A stretch of DNA of 64,000 nucleotides from Zerene cesonia (GCF_012273895.1 NC_052105.1:1178001-1242000); one strand, 5' to 3'; numbered from the stretch's first letter, positions 27,165 through 41,741 are shown. The notes: generated by a model not told the origin, from the sequence alone. Numbers and translations: made by a program.

Positions 27165-30100
27165 TTTAAATTCGAGGTCGTTAGGGCCCCAACGGGAGCG
27201 AATAAGGGGATCGAGTTCGTCGAGATACAAAGCGACTAAATCAAAATGAATCACAATAAAGCTTAAAGAGCAAAGCTGTTTCAACGGTCGATTGCGAAGA
27301 AAGAATTATCGTTATGGCAATAAGATTAAATAAATACAGAAATCGTTGCGTATTGACATCGATCGCTGCGATATCGTTAAAGAGTGACATATTGAACCTC
27401 CAGGGGAGTAATAAGTCAGCTGGCGAGTTAAAGAGATGCTTACAGTTAAAAATGATTATGTAAATATGATTAATCGATTACGCAATCATTCACAAGGCTT
27501 TCTTTTAAAAATAATATCTTGTATTCTATTAACGTCGATATATTTTATTGGTGTTCAATAATTCTTGACAGACTTATAAATAAAGGGAGATAAAGTTATT
27601 TATACTTGCATCAGTGAGCTTAAAGGTTGAAAACGACGCGTCGTCTTTCGGGTAGATCTGGATATCGGTTGATTTCTAGCAGCAAATTGGAATGTCTAAT
27701 TTTCGAAGTGTTATTAAAACATCAGTGAGAAATGATTGATGCTGTGCAATCAAGCGCCCCGTCCTTGCAGACGTGTATTGTTTTCGCCCATTCGTTTGCT
27801 TAGAGGTCATAACCGCTTAGACTCCATCACGGACTACATAATCAGCTTAATATATTTAAACAAGTAAGCTCAATTCGACCTCTACATATTATAATACACT
27901 TTGTTACCGACCTGCATTTTTTACTAAGTTTTATTTTTGTTAAACTACTTCGACTATTTAAAAAGTAAATAAGTCAGATGTGTAAAGAAAAATATAAATA
28001 AAACAAGTGAACCTCGTATTTATTGCAAAATAAACGAAATATATACAAGGGCAGCATGAGAGTGCAGAGGTTGTGAAATTGCGTGCGACCGCAAGACATC
28101 CGGCGGACAATGCGTATGCGCCGGACGAAAGCTCGCCGGATGCACGTAATACGCAGATCGACTCTGTTTATACATTTACTCGATACTAGTGCCAGCTTGT
28201 GGCGATGTCTGGTATTTTTATGTGAATGATAAAGAAAATATTGAAATATTTTGTAATATGCCCTCGACGAGATACATACACATAAGGCTAGGATATAGTT
28301 TATATAAACAGTATATGCAAGCACCAGGAGAACATTATAACATCAGAGGTATCAAATGAAGCGGTCTATCACGGCTCGTTACCGCAGAACTAGGGAAGCC
28401 ATGAATGTGTGGGAGCGTAGCAGGTTTGTCTATTCTGATACCAAGACTCAGTTTCATTTGTTTTCTTTTTGCGTTGCCGGTAAGCGATCGAATGTCATGT
28501 AACCATAAATAATTTTTCTGGATAATTACCAGCATTAAAAAAAATATACTTTCGAAAATTTAAAAGAGACGCGGAATATTTTAATGTTCTTTTGTCAGTC
28601 ATATCGGCTCATATTATTTCGCTGCGTCCAAATTGCTTGTAATAAAAGCATCGGCATATGTCAAAACAGTCATTTTTTGCATTGTAAAAGAAACACCATG
28701 AAGCATCATTGTTCGATGGTAATTTAAAGAATGAATGGATACCATTCTTTTATAAAATAAATACAAGTTTCAAATTCGATCACGCGATATGGTAGCATTG
28801 GTAGCTTTCTGAAGCGTATCGCATATATATTTTGCCTCGTTCAATGTGTTTTCCAACAGTTTAGTGTTTGCAAAAATATCACAGGCACCTTAATTTTCGA
28901 AAGTTCATTTATAAATTACGATATTTACAATCCCTGAATGTCTTGTAATTTGTATCATTTTTTCATAAACAAACAATTTTCTCCACAATAAAAAAAAAAA
29001 CTACGGCTTAACCAAAATTATTTATTAGATAACTTATAATACTATGTAGGGATCTGAAACAGTTTTCTTCAAAGGAATAGTATAACTTATACGGGTATAA
29101 ATTATAATGCATTTTTTTATACAAAACCTATTTATATCGACCTTCACAACTGATAGGTTAATTGCTAACAGGTTAGCTTTTGGCAGTTTTAACTCAATGA
29201 CTCATAATTACATATCTAACCAATCATACAACCTGTCATTAAGTTATACAAATAATTACTTACATACAACCAATCTAAATATTATGCTAATATAACATAC
29301 AAAACTTGTTAAAAATCATATTAACGCTAATCGAAGTGTCTGCTGCAAATATATAAATTTGTTATGATAGGGCTTTATTCTGAAACTTTTTTTGAATATG
29401 ACTGATTGTAGACCTTACGCAAACCAACTAATTAGTTTCATATTATTAGTATTTAAATATAAATCATTCTAAAGATATTTACTGGAAGATAATACATGCT
29501 TAAAAAAGCATTTACATAAATATACGCTTATCTTGTTTTAGCCATAACTTCTGGGTATAAATAACAATTTTATTGGAGTAAATAATTTCAAAACTTTAAA
29601 CGCAGCTTATTTGTTATATCCCATGCAGGAATCTCCATGACACAACTAAACAATTTAAGGATAATGATTAAAGTATCAAAAAACAAACTATACGTTTATT
29701 TAAACAACATCAATCACTGAGCCATTGAGAATTTGAAGGTAATTTATTGAACCGTAAATTACCCAAAAGGTAGGTTTATATATCATCGCCAAATTTCGAA
29801 ACTAAAAAATGTTATTCGGTAACGGAGAATTAAGATTAATATCGATATTTTTTGCTATTGATCCAACCCGGTGATTATGGTTTGAGGTCATTAAGACCCT
29901 CGCGTGTGACCCAATGCAGATGCAATGACGCAATAAATATCATTTTGCAGTTATAATATACCACCCATGCATTAATTGCTTAATAAATTGTCTTGGGATG
30001 TTATACAAATGTCACCTATATACTCAGTTAGGTTAGCACACTTTAATTTGTTCAGTTTGCTCAATAAATAAGTTCAACCCGCAAATGAAACGTTAAAATT

Positions 30101-30472
30101 CATTTATTGTACTAAGGTGTTTTAGTTTGCAATATCACTCATATTCGCATCACTCATTTGTCATGTTTTGACAGTTACACAGATTAAAATTGCGATTTTA
30201 ATATGAATGTATAATGCACAGACAATAGAAATAACGCATACAGATTAAACAGAATACAATCAAGCAACGAGTATCGAAACTAACGTATTAGAATAATAAG
30301 ATAATGATACGTCTGGCTAAGCGATACAGAGAATTGGCGCGTTTTTTTCCCCCAACGATGTTGCCATGTCTGGTCTTTGATTTATTCCCGCCCAGTTAAC
30401 TAGTTCAAGGTTATTTTACATGTCGCGATCGTGAATGAACAGCTTTATTTTTGTTTGCAATAGGTCGTCGTT

Positions 30473-30490
30473 AGGTCACCAGAGTGACCC
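30473..30490. promoter_or_regulatory. inverted half-sites AGGTCA-N6-TGACCC
   Basis: AGGTCA (30473-30478) and TGACCC (30485-30490) form an inverted pair with a 6-nt spacer. The same bases make the near-palindrome GGTCAC-N4-GTGACC. Nuclear receptors bind AGGTCA half-sites, but spacing 6 is not a typical ecdysone-receptor arrangement (one base). Motif match only. Confidence 0.15.
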
Positions 30491-31080
30491 GGAACGGTCG
30501 TCGTAAAATATAAAAACATCTTGTATGTTCTGTATATCATATTTTTGATTTACTCGTTTTTCGTCAATTAGCGTACACAATTGTAGATCGTTATTGTATA
30601 TTTGGACACATTAAATATATCACCCTAATAAATTTGATTTAAAATTAATTAGGAGCGCATCATAATAAGAATCCATTTTCAAATGCAGATTTAATTGTTA
30701 CAAATAACACAAAAAAGCGATGGATGACGGCGACATTAAGTTATTTTGTAACAGAGTGCAATGCACTGGGAATTGACCGCTTTAGGATGGCAACACGGAG
30801 GGCGCGACCAAACCACCTAATCGAACCGTAAACAATAATTATTATTCGAATTTCGAATACGCCACGTGACCATTCTTAAATGATTTCGTCATATTAACAA
30901 GTTTATTTAAATATTTATACCTAATTGCTATTTGTCAACTTTATTACTAAACATGGAAGTTTTACCGAACTTACATAAATCAAAAGGTTTGGGACAATTA
31001 TTAATGTAAAGTAAAGATAGAACCTATGATTAATGTCTACAAATAAATACCATACACCGGTATAGGAAGATTTATTTTTT

Positions 31081-31718
31081 ACTAGCTGTGCCCGCGACTT
31101 CGTCCGCGTGGAGTAGTTATTTTGGGCATAATATTTATTTTTTGTTTTGAACATCGTGCAGCGCGGGTGATTTTTGTCGGTATTATTTTAAAATTGTAAT
31201 ATCTTTTAAGGTGTTCATTGAAATTAAATGACGTCAAAGACAATATTGTTCACAAATAAATACTCTTAATCAATAACATATTTATTTGGATAAAGATTAA
31301 TATTATTACGTTGTTACAACTCTTACAAATAATGCATTAAATTCGACCATATTTGATTTACCTTAAAAGATAGACATATACTGTCGCGGACTTTTTTTTA
31401 GATCATTTTAAGAGGAATAATTCTTTCATACATATATTTTTCGTATCTTGAACCGTTTTCGCAGCGCACGCAATAGAAGCCCTGAAGAATGAATAATTTT
31501 TCCCGTTTTGTCCACATTTTTCGTTATTTTTTTGCCCCTAATAGTTGCAGCGTGATGTTATATAGCCTATAGCCTTCCTCGATAAACGTACTATTCAACA
31601 CAAAAAGAATTATTCAAATCGGACCAGTAGTTCCGGAGATTAGCGCGTTCAAACAAACAAACAAACAATCAAACAATCAAACAAACAAACTCTTCAGCTT
31701 TATAATATTAGTATAGAT
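31081..31718 (+). mobile_element. lepidopteran non-autonomous element (CTAGC...TTATAATATTAGT family)
   Basis: The element begins CTAGCTGTGCCCGCGACTTC and ends with the tail TCTTCAGCTTTATAATATTA followed by GTATAGAT, preceded by repeated CAAA units. The internal segment (TATAGCCTATAGCCTTCCTC, then ACCAGTAGTTCC and GCGTTCAAACAAACAAA) recurs at 49369-49539, in reverse at 52734-52857, and degraded at 53881-54025. I recognise this as a common dispersed repeat of butterflies and moths, but I cannot name the family with certainty. It has no open frame for a transposase or reverse transcriptase, so it is non-autonomous. It is the only clear transposon in the mex-3 intron. Confidence 0.8.
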
Positions 31719-34220
31719 AAACATCAAATTAATTAAAATACATACACAAGATATAAAGCTTCGAGCAACCAACCAATACTGAATCAAAAATACATTTGTT
31801 AATAACAATACGACTATATACTAGGTGAACATAATTGCACATAGCTTCAAGTTGATCTTAAACTTTCCAATGAACTTCAAATGATAAATTGCGCCGATGA
31901 CGCCACCGTAGGTCAGTACGGCGAGGAATGCTGTTACATATGCGCCTATCTATTATGACAGATTGATTGTATTTTTGTAATTACAATCACACGTAATTAA
32001 TGGTAACATTGGTTAATAATTAGTACAAGAAATATAAATGTACACGTACAAAACCTACCTATCTATTTAATATGTTCCATAAAGCTTTTATAAGTTCATT
32101 TAAGCATGGATTATTTATTAACCAATAAAATAAATTGTTCCTAGTAATAATTAATAATTTAATTATGGTATTATCATAATTACCAGGAGTATATAAGTAT
32201 ATAAGATTAGATACTTCATCCGAACTCGCCGGGCGATGGGCGCAAAAAATATAAGTTTTCAAGTTAATCTAAATTACATATTTAACATGTGAGATCTCAA
32301 TTAAGTTATCGAAGCGTGAAGTTTATATAATTGGCATTTTACTTTGGCTATGTAGGACCACCTCGCTGCGTCCGCGGTGACTTACAAGTCACATTGTTAA
32401 AAAACAGGCCACCGGAGAACGTAGGCCAAGAGACTTTTATGTTTTAGAAAAATACACAGTTAATTACACAGATAAGACTCAATTTATCGATCGGTGGATT
32501 ATATTATGTAGGATAAGAAAAATTATAAAATTTATCAAGTATGAAAATTTTATGTTACGAGGAAAATGTTAGGTACGTACGTAAGTTAATTGCGTAACAA
32601 ATAAATATGTAAATATTAGATTGGAACACGTGAAACAGTACGAAATGTACTGTTCTATATATTGTATTATGACATGAACATTTGTTTCTTACAAATTTTT
32701 ACAACAATCTTTATTCGAAAATTGTTTTTTTACGTTTCTAGTTTCATTAAACAGATCGTTCGCAGGCTCTTAGTCTAAAAGTCATCGGTGTGAACATTAT
32801 TTTAGAGCATGTATGCAAAATATCAAAATATCTGTCAACCGGCGGTCGAGCTTTGATCTACAGCGCAGTGACCGCCAAACCTGACTAATCACCCGGATAA
32901 TACGATCCTTATCATTATTTATTTGTTAAAAAATAAATAATTTCTCGGTTCGATAATTTATTTGAATTTTACATTAACAAATAGGTATGTAATTATTGCG
33001 TCATTGTCTCAAGTGTAAAAAATTGTACTATAGCAACCGACATAAATTTAGAAATAAATTGTTCTAATTTATTGATTCAACAACGTATGTTTAGTTTTTA
33101 TAGATCTTTTTAAAGTCTCCTCTAATGCTGTAGTCAAAATCTTAGTCTAAAGAGACTAAGTTTGTGAAGTCTACGTAAAACAATTATGAGCCAATTAATT
33201 CTAACCTAACCTCGATATGTCGTTCGAACTTTGACTTCCATTTTTAAATCATCGGAGAGCTAGTGATGTGAACACTGACATTTATGGCTTTAGCGAGAAA
33301 TTAAAATCGAGGCCACTTAACAATTTCATGGTCAGAACTGTTACATTTTTTATTCATCTCAGGCATGGCGTTATTAGTTTTTCGTCTTAAAACGATAAAC
33401 ATCTAAATTGATTGTTCGGTTTATGTGAAATAAATAGTTGAGTCGGTATCATCAAAGGAAGGACCAGTGCAACGTGACCCCGTACGTTGTTAGAAATAGA
33501 GTAGGTATAAGGCGGCGGGTGAGTTAGGAGAGGTCAACGTTAGTCGGTCAGTAACCCGATTTGTGGAAAATGTAGGGGTGGCAACATTGTTAAAGATTCA
33601 AATTCAACCCTTTCACCCATTGGTTACGGTTTTAAAAATGTTGCACCATACCTTATTTTTAGCTGCAGAGGGTTTAAATAACAATTATTTTGTACATTTC
33701 GTAAGATCTCAAGTTTTATGAGAAATCAAAAAGAGTTTGATTAGGTATACGCATTGAGTTTGCGATAAAAAAAACGTAAATATAAAAAGGATAAGACAAA
33801 TGACGCTACCTCAATGCCATTTATATAAAATCATTGTAATGATTTAATCCGTATTTACCGTGTTGGCAGCCCTATGCGTGGAATATAGAATTAGTCGATT
33901 CTGTGACGATTTTTATAAGAAAATATGTTGTCGGCATTTTAATGACAAAACGTACGATATTTGAACATCGATATCGCATATTTATTGCCTTTGTTGAACG
34001 CCCTCTTATATTAAAGTCGTGATTTATTCGCAATTGCCCAAGGTGGTCTTCATTAATTGACCGTTTGTCTAACAGAATCACCCCAGTCACTATAGAGAAA
34101 AACATTATAAGAAGAATTAAAATAAATATTACATGTACAACAAACTTCCCGGATAAATTTCATTAGGATTCAATGAAATTTCGATAAATACAGTAGATAG
34201 TAGCTAGGTAGCTAAAATTA

Positions 34221-34242
34221 CAACAGACTAGGTAGTCTGTTG
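34221..34242. repeat. 22-bp palindrome CAACAGACTA-GG-TAGTCTGTTG
   Basis: Ten-base arms are perfect with a 2-nt centre. The CTAGGTAG motif at its centre is echoed 20 bp upstream (GTAGCTAGGTAGCTA), giving a locally palindromic stretch of about 50 bp. It lies in AT-rich intron. The close spacing of the arms suits dimeric protein binding or cruciform formation better than an RNA hairpin. Confidence 0.6.
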
Positions 34243-34883
34243 AACATCCTAGTACATTATCTCAAATAGACAGAAAGAATTCACTTCGTTTAGAGTAAAG
34301 TTTCAAAACAGTTTTAGTATATCGCAAAACATTTCGTCAACTAGTCATATCCCGCGGGAGCGCCTTACCAATTAAGCGAAGTGTGTTTCTGTGTCGTCGT
34401 CGACACTTGATCAAAAAAATGTCTTACTAGTCTACTGAAATATAGGTTAAGTTATACTACATTTTCTCATCTGTTCCTCTTTTAACATGAATTTAAATAC
34501 CAGTTATTGTACCGGATGATAACCAAAAAGTAGCATTTTAAGCTACGTGAACTTTCACTAGTTTTCATCAGACAGTCATTTTCCAATCGTTAAACATTAA
34601 AAGCAAATATGGCGGAGAACAAAGCGCGCGGTGTCCGCGCAAAAAGGAGATCGGTTAAAAGTTCCGAATAAAAAAAAACAATTTCCAAGAAGCGTTGACC
34701 GAGTCGCCAATTATAATAAAATTGTTGTTCAATACCGCCGGCGGAGTAACCATTTAACATAATATTTAGATCTCAGCAAAATCACGTCAAACTTTTAAAT
34801 AAATTGCACTTGGGACGGCGCAAAGGATATTTCACGAGCATTGCCTCATAAAGGCGACACATTGTAAAAACAAGCCAAGTTTT

Positions 34884-34908
34884 ATTGTCATTTGACAATC
34901 TGACGTCA
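34884..34908. promoter_or_regulatory. paired palindromes: ATTGTCA-TT-TGACAAT and CRE TGACGTCA
   Basis: Two palindromes stand side by side: 34884-34899 (7-bp arms, 2-nt centre) and the perfect CRE core at 34901-34908. They share the TGAC half. They lie in a locally GC-richer part of the mex-3 intron. A bZIP-type site is possible; this is motif evidence only. Confidence 0.25.
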
Positions 34909-37900
34909 TTTGAGCGCTAATTGAGTGGCCAAAAGATATCGGATATCATTCTAAAAAAGGGATTCGAGGACTGGCTAAAACCAAATCGCTTGTCGCAAAA
35001 GGATCGATGTTCACGATGCGTCGGGCCGATTCTAAGGATTATTACCGTGGAATGCCGCTCTACAGCTCTCGCTTTCCGAGCGCCCAGCGGCCTCTGCCCG
35101 TGATATAAACGTTTTATAGTTTATTTAATTTAATATGACCATTTCAAATGTAGTTATAATAGATATTTTGAAATAACCGATGTCGTTTATTGGCAATCGG
35201 ATTGTGCGTCGTGTAGTTGATTCGATTCAATAATAGAGATTTTTTTCAATTACCTGCAAATCGGAAATTATATATATGTCAGGTGCAAGATGCGTGTGCC
35301 ATCGTCATGTTTTATTTTTGAGTACGTGGAGCCTGAGGTGTCAATTGCTGCGTAATGGATGTAAGGTGCATTATTTTAGCTGTATTAAATTATGTTATTG
35401 AAAACGAAACGACACGCACGTTTCCTTTCGAGTCGAATATAATTTTATGTACCAGGGGCCCACGAGTTATCGGGCGATGTGATCAGTCTGTAAAAACTCA
35501 GGAGTTCGCGACGGCTTCGGCAGGTGCAAACGGCAGATGTCGGTCTCAAACATTTCGTAAAATCAACCAACATTACATTCTGAGTATGTGGATCTTCAGT
35601 TCTGCATGTAACAATATATTTATTAAATTTAACTTTTGTACATAATGATTTAGGAATGTGATCAACAGATGATGATGCTTTATGATATCATATTTTTTTA
35701 CTAAGTACATCAATAAACATTGTGTCTATCACCATAAATTAAAAGTACCTAATATGATTAAAAAATACGTTATACATCATATTCCAGATATTACTTAGCA
35801 TTATTGAAAAGATTTACTATTACAGGTCAGAGACTGGACAGGTGGAAATTTTGTTAACTGAATTTTTGAACGCTCATGAATTAAAAATTGTTTTACGTTA
35901 GAATTTTAAATGTGATTGAATAAAACGACGTCATTATTCGTGACGGCGGCACGTGTCGCAACCGCAACTGTCATGACGTTTCGTGACGTTCAATCGCATT
36001 TGCATAGCGGTCGCGATTGAACCGTTTCGAAAATAGAAGAGCGGAAAACAAAACAAATTGCATTTCCGGCCACCGCCCGACAGATGGCGCGCTTGCCAAC
36101 TGCCACCTTTGCAATGTACTGGAACGAACATTCCAAGTTAAGACGCCTCTCTACGAAAGTCCCACCCGCTGCTTCAAGTCGAATATTTGTTTCTTTAATC
36201 GTCTATAAATACAGTTGTCTTTATGAAGGTGAACTTGTACAAGCCAGACTCCTTTCCTCGCGCGATCTTTAATTACATCGTGCGGCAGGTGGCGTATGCG
36301 CTTTTCAGCAAAAACGGGTATTCAATAATTAATGACGCGGAATAATGGACCAGCATGCAAGACGAAAATCTAAAGGCGACACGCACTCAACGGCAACTCG
36401 ATATCGACCATTGAACATTTTCACGAGGGAAATATCAGTTTACAACGCCACCCACTTTGCCTTACGTCTACCTCCAGCCGAGTACTGCAGTCTTAGTACT
36501 CGAATTTAATTGTTCATGCTATCTGCTCCTAAATACTGAGAGTTATAAAAACAATTAATTAGGGAAACAAGCAAAATAAATCGTTCCACTCTTTAGTGGA
36601 GTGGTACATTTAATTTAGTGATAGGTGCAGGTAACAACTGCAGGTAGGCTGTTACAAGAAACGAAACCCAACTTAATAACAGCTCGGAGCGATTGAACAG
36701 AACCTTTTCGCTACACAAAAGCTGTTTTTACAATGCAGATAAATTCTTTTGTGAATTTAGAAATGCGTTAAAATCGGCACTTCATTGAGTAGCCAGTTAA
36801 TTGTTTGGTCGATTTTCTTAAGTATTCCCAGTATTGTGTCCGGTGCTTGATAACCCTGACGTCCGTGAAAGATTACGGCACCATAATAAAAGCTAGTAAG
36901 TAATGAATCAGAATGCACGTGTCCACAAGTTAAGAAATTATGTATGTCCATGAAGCTAACATTATTAAATCAATTTGGAATATATATTTATAATTGTGAC
37001 CAACGGTTGTAATTACGTATTAACTCTTTATATATTTTTCTAATCCGCATTCTATTTTTTAATGCTGGGATTATAATACTATCTCTTTATAATATACTGC
37101 TATTTCAATATTTAATTATTTGCATTGTGAAATAAAACGTGTTATACCTATAGTAATTTTAAATAATTTTGTAGTAAAAAAGCTCGTACGGTCGTACAAT
37201 TCGACAGCTGTTTACTCGTGATATGAACGACAAACAAATTACTCGTCATGACCTAAAAACGAAGCTACGTGGTCTTGTTATATCCATTTATAATAAACTA
37301 GTATAAAATTGAATACCAACAATAACTATAGACTTTTGGTTAATATATATCTGGACATATCATGTGTACGTTAATTCTATGCATATGATTATTATTTTAT
37401 GAGCCTCATTATCTATTTTCTTTGTATAAAATAAATTGTTAATGTTCCCTTGATAAAATGTGTTTATGGCTAATTATTGTGAAAGTAATTAAATTAAATT
37501 AATCATGATCAACAATAAATCTTTTGATGATAAAACTTTATGATTCTCACGTCCCATATACGATGGGCATTTAAAGCTAATTCAATAATATAAAATGTAT
37601 GAATTCTATAGTATTTTAATTTCTCCAAGTATAATAAAAGAAGCAAATTACGAATTTTCCATAGCTAGGAGTTACGTTAACTTAAACATAAATCGTGCCC
37701 CGTTCAATAGCCTCTATTAATTTCGACCCTACGATTATGAAAACAGTTTTAAACGTGATATACAGTAAACACCAGTCAATATTAACATTATTAAATGAAA
37801 TAAGTTAATAACAACGGCGTAAATTTCTATTACCTCAAAACATCGCCTCATTATAAGCACTTAAGAGACTAGAATTTCAGCCGCTTTGTCCGTAGGAACT

Positions 37901-40900
37901 CGGTACCCTTCTGTGTTCAGACACGAATAAATAGCGCATTAACAACACAAGAGAACCAGTAACTTAATATGTACGTAACGACAATTTGTAGTTTATATTC
38001 CCGCGCAAACAAATAAAATTCCTTAACTACAACAATAGGTACGCGGCTAGGTGTTGACCGTTGCTCTCACGCACGTTTTAAACGTAAAACGCAGCTGGCG
38101 CTTGCGACGCGGTCTGCGGGAACCGCGTTAGGGTACACGCACCAATTGTAGTCCGCACTCCGTACTCTTACTTTCATGTTGACGATCAAACGACAAAACA
38201 AATCGTTAGTTTCACGTTCACCTTCGTACACCAACTATGTGGTGCCAATTTCATCGATGCTTAACGGTTGAGACGTAAAATAAGATATATTTAACAACCC
38301 AATGGTGTAATTTAAGCACGTATATAGGAAGTAATTTACACGTTAATTTACGCTTAAATTCACAATGGATTAAGTTTTGTAATAACAGGGCACCAGGTGT
38401 TTTTTTTTTGTCGGCACATGGTACAAGCAAATAAGTCAATGGATAAGGAAGTATCCTTTCAGTTTGATTATCATTACTAGTTCAGTACATTGAACTTTGC
38501 ATTTAAAAAATAAAATATATAAGCATGAGATATGAATGTGACGAGTATAACGAATTAATATGACTCTTATTTATATACCTGAAATTATAAGAATTTGTAA
38601 TATTCCTCGATTAAAACTGCGAGTATTATTTGTTTACAGCCTCACCTGTTCAACACGTTTTTTCAAATGAGATGCGATTATTCAAATGTATCCTAATATC
38701 GTGGAGATCACTCATTGGGTGTACCTACTGTTAAAATAATTGTTATAATTATATATTTATTTAAATTGCTACATTCAGATTTTTAACAAGAAATATTTAC
38801 ACGAAACCGTTGTACCGCATTAAGTAAATAAAACACGTATAAGTTCGTAATAAGCTGTCGATCAGAAATCAATTTATCACCCGTTCAATTAAAAAGTTGC
38901 CGAAAGATATAATTACGCTGTCGATGTCTTGTGAAGTGACATTCAATTGACGTATTATACCTGCGATTATTGTGCTATCAATAAATTCTTCCAAACGCAA
39001 GACAGTTACGGGGGCAGGTGTGCGCGGCCGTTGCAAGACACCACTTCGCCGGCCGCGGCGGTTATGGGCAGATGTTGAAGTTAACAAGACGATAAGAGGT
39101 ATTTGAGTGAGTATAATACATTTAACGTTAACTGTTATAACACCATTTACATAGGATAATTTATTTTAAGACGTTATCGGCGCTCGCGTTTGTGGGAAGA
39201 TTAATGGACATAATTATTCAGCATCAATAAATTATTTAATAGTACATTTTAATCATGTAGTCTGTCATTTGTATTTTTAAATATATCCTCATCATTGGAG
39301 AACTATAGCGGTCCTTACGTTCTGTAATAAGGGCACGTTATTCAAACTAGTTTTTGCGGTAGGTATTGTTAAATTTGAATTGTGAACGAACAGCTTCGAG
39401 CACATTAGCACACACAAGACACATGTGGTGCTGTAGCTAGGCCACATTCTTCCAGCGGCAACTTTTCGCACATCTGCGTTCTGGGGACTTTGACTCGGTG
39501 GCATTAACACCGTATCCTGTCATTAAACCTACACAAGAAATCGAGTAAGAATTTTTTCCCTGAATATAGTCCGCAACAAATAGATTAATCACCATCTGAA
39601 ATTACTATCGCATAGTTCTGTAAGAAAATAGTCGCATTTGCTAGAATAATGAAGAAACCTAGAAGATGGACACTTATTACAATCTACGGAGTAAATCGAA
39701 ATGGGAGTGAGTCTAATTCGCGGCGGCGCCTGACAGCCTGAGATGGATTGTTGTCAACATTAGTGCGGGAAGCATATCGACTTGTCGCTTTATAACACGC
39801 TTACATACAATACACGATTGAAACGTTTTTATATTGACGATATTTAAAGGGAAATAAATCTTAAATTTAAATGCATACGATCTTATTTCCCAAAGCAACA
39901 TGTTGACGTTTAAGACTCAATAACTGTATAATAAATAATCATACGCGTCCACAAGTACTTGCCGTAGGATGTCTGGCAACCGATTTCAGACTTAGATACT
40001 AAAGGGCTGAAAGTTCATAATTAAATGAAGAAGTGGCTTTTCGCCTCGGATTATGGGTTTATTCGTGCTGCCGCGGCAATTAGGAAGTCATTCATTAGGG
40101 TCCCTAAGTTTTGCAGACGTGGGGGTGCCATCGCACTGTATCGTCACGCCGTTTCTTTCGCAATCAACATCCACATTACTACAGATCGTTGTATCGCCAA
40201 TACTATACTACGAACAGACATTTTGTTGAATGTGTTTAACACTAATACACTACACAAACAGAAGCACGACCTGTTCCAGAAACTGGCGCCATCGTGAGTG
40301 ACAGAGATAGACAATATACCTTAAAATAAAGCTCAAATTCATCGTCTTAGATGAATCCGTAGATCTTATTTCCGAACGCGCGATAAGGATGCAAGATGCG
40401 GTTAGTGGCGTCCCAGAATGCATCTGTCAAGTTACACAAAAAATGGGACCATGGAATTTCGGGACGTCTCCGTGCCGCGACACATGCTCGTTATTTTTTA
40501 CCATAGTAGGTTCATTCAAAAATTGTCAGCGGCATAAGATTTGTGTAATCTTGTTAAAGTAATAGCACTATGTTAACAATCAATTTATTGAGTTATAAGT
40601 ATATTAAATCTGACATTTATGGTTGTTTTCTGTAAATAAAGGGATCATTTTGAAGTCGGATAGGCCAGCAGGGCAACTTTTAACCTCCCAAAGTTTTGTT
40701 TAATATGGCTTTGTATTCTATATTCTTATCGTGGGAAGCTGCATTAATGAGAGTACCGACCGATCAGACAATCAGACTCGCTTTTAGCGCTCCATATCCG
40801 CTCAAGCGAGGAGAGCACGAGTACGCTCTGCGAGTACCAGGCGTGCAGAGGTGTGCAGGAGCTAAAGCCTTGACCCTGACTGCGGTGGCGTCGACCGGAA

Positions 40901-41733
40901 CGCACGCTGAGCTACACTGCAAATCCCGAGTCCCTTTCGCAGTCCCACCGCATAGCTAGTAGCGCGGTCTATATTCAGTACTCACACGCGCTCTTTAGTG
41001 TTACAAATTCATCTTTTAAACTGCTACCTTCAAATTATTACTTATAAAAAAATGTGCTAAAAGTATTATGAGTTTATTACATTATCTCCATGTCTACCAA
41101 TATTAAACGACCTTTACAAATGAAAGAATTAAGGCTACCGGTCTACATTCTTAATTTTACCTTTCACAAGAATAATTAAATGGCTGACACGTCAAAACGG
41201 AGAGTACGATAAAAAGGTATGTATCAAATCGGGAGTAGAGGGCCGAGGGGTTGGCAGTCATTGATGCGGAACCGGTCCCGGCTAGAACCGGCTTGCGTTG
41301 ACGGACAGGGATGAATTACTCATCGTCACAACATTTAGGCACTTTATGATTGTACTCCGAATACCAGACGTGGAGAGTTCTAATCGCTATGGATTTATTT
41401 CAAAAAATAATTGGGGCTTTATATGTTATGCATAATAGTTCTGGCGACTAGTGAAAGTATGATTAGTATTATATTATCGATTGAAACTGAAGATGTGTGG
41501 AGTCTTAAGTAAAACTTGCATATATATAATACCGAATTTCTAAAGTGATACAACAACTTGAATGAGATGTGCGCGAGAACGCTTACCCTACATATCCAAG
41601 TTACAAGATGCAAAACACAGGGCGGCGCGCCACTACAAATCAAAACAACAAACGAGCCGACAGGATCCGATCGACTTCGAGACAATCGAACATCGACAAT
41701 CGATAGTCGAGACTCGGTATCGACAACCGGACG

Positions 41734-41741
41734 TGACGTCA
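41734..41741. promoter_or_regulatory. CRE palindrome TGACGTCA near the contig end
   Basis: A full CRE core in GTGACGTCAC lies 264 bp from the first gap. The preceding 80 bp (about 41655-41735) are unusually rich in ATCGA/TCGA words, including AATCGATAG. If the small contig is flipped, this point is still deep in the intron rather than at the mex-3 promoter. Confidence 0.2.

Larger units (their letters stand above)
21400..27200. other. CpG-rich zone of the mex-3 intron, candidate regulatory block
   Basis: By eye this stretch is clearly richer in G+C and CpG than the intron on either side. It contains fewer homopolymer A/T runs, several perfect hairpins (21888-21910, 23105-23142), a candidate short exon with a strong donor (22217-22246), a CRE palindrome (24968-24975) and a long arginine-rich open frame (26619-27164). 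I see no transposon in it. Boundaries are approximate. Conserved non-coding sequence or an unannotated antisense transcript are both possible. Confidence 0.35.

Noticed and set aside
33203..33216. CTAACCTAACC, resembling the insect telomere repeat TTAGG
   Set aside because: Only two units; expected by chance and not evidence of telomeric sequence.
40025..40959. Two plus-strand frames of about 90 codons (40025-40297 and 40696-40959)
   Set aside because: No domain, no splice structure and no conserved pattern; consistent with chance in locally GC-richer DNA.
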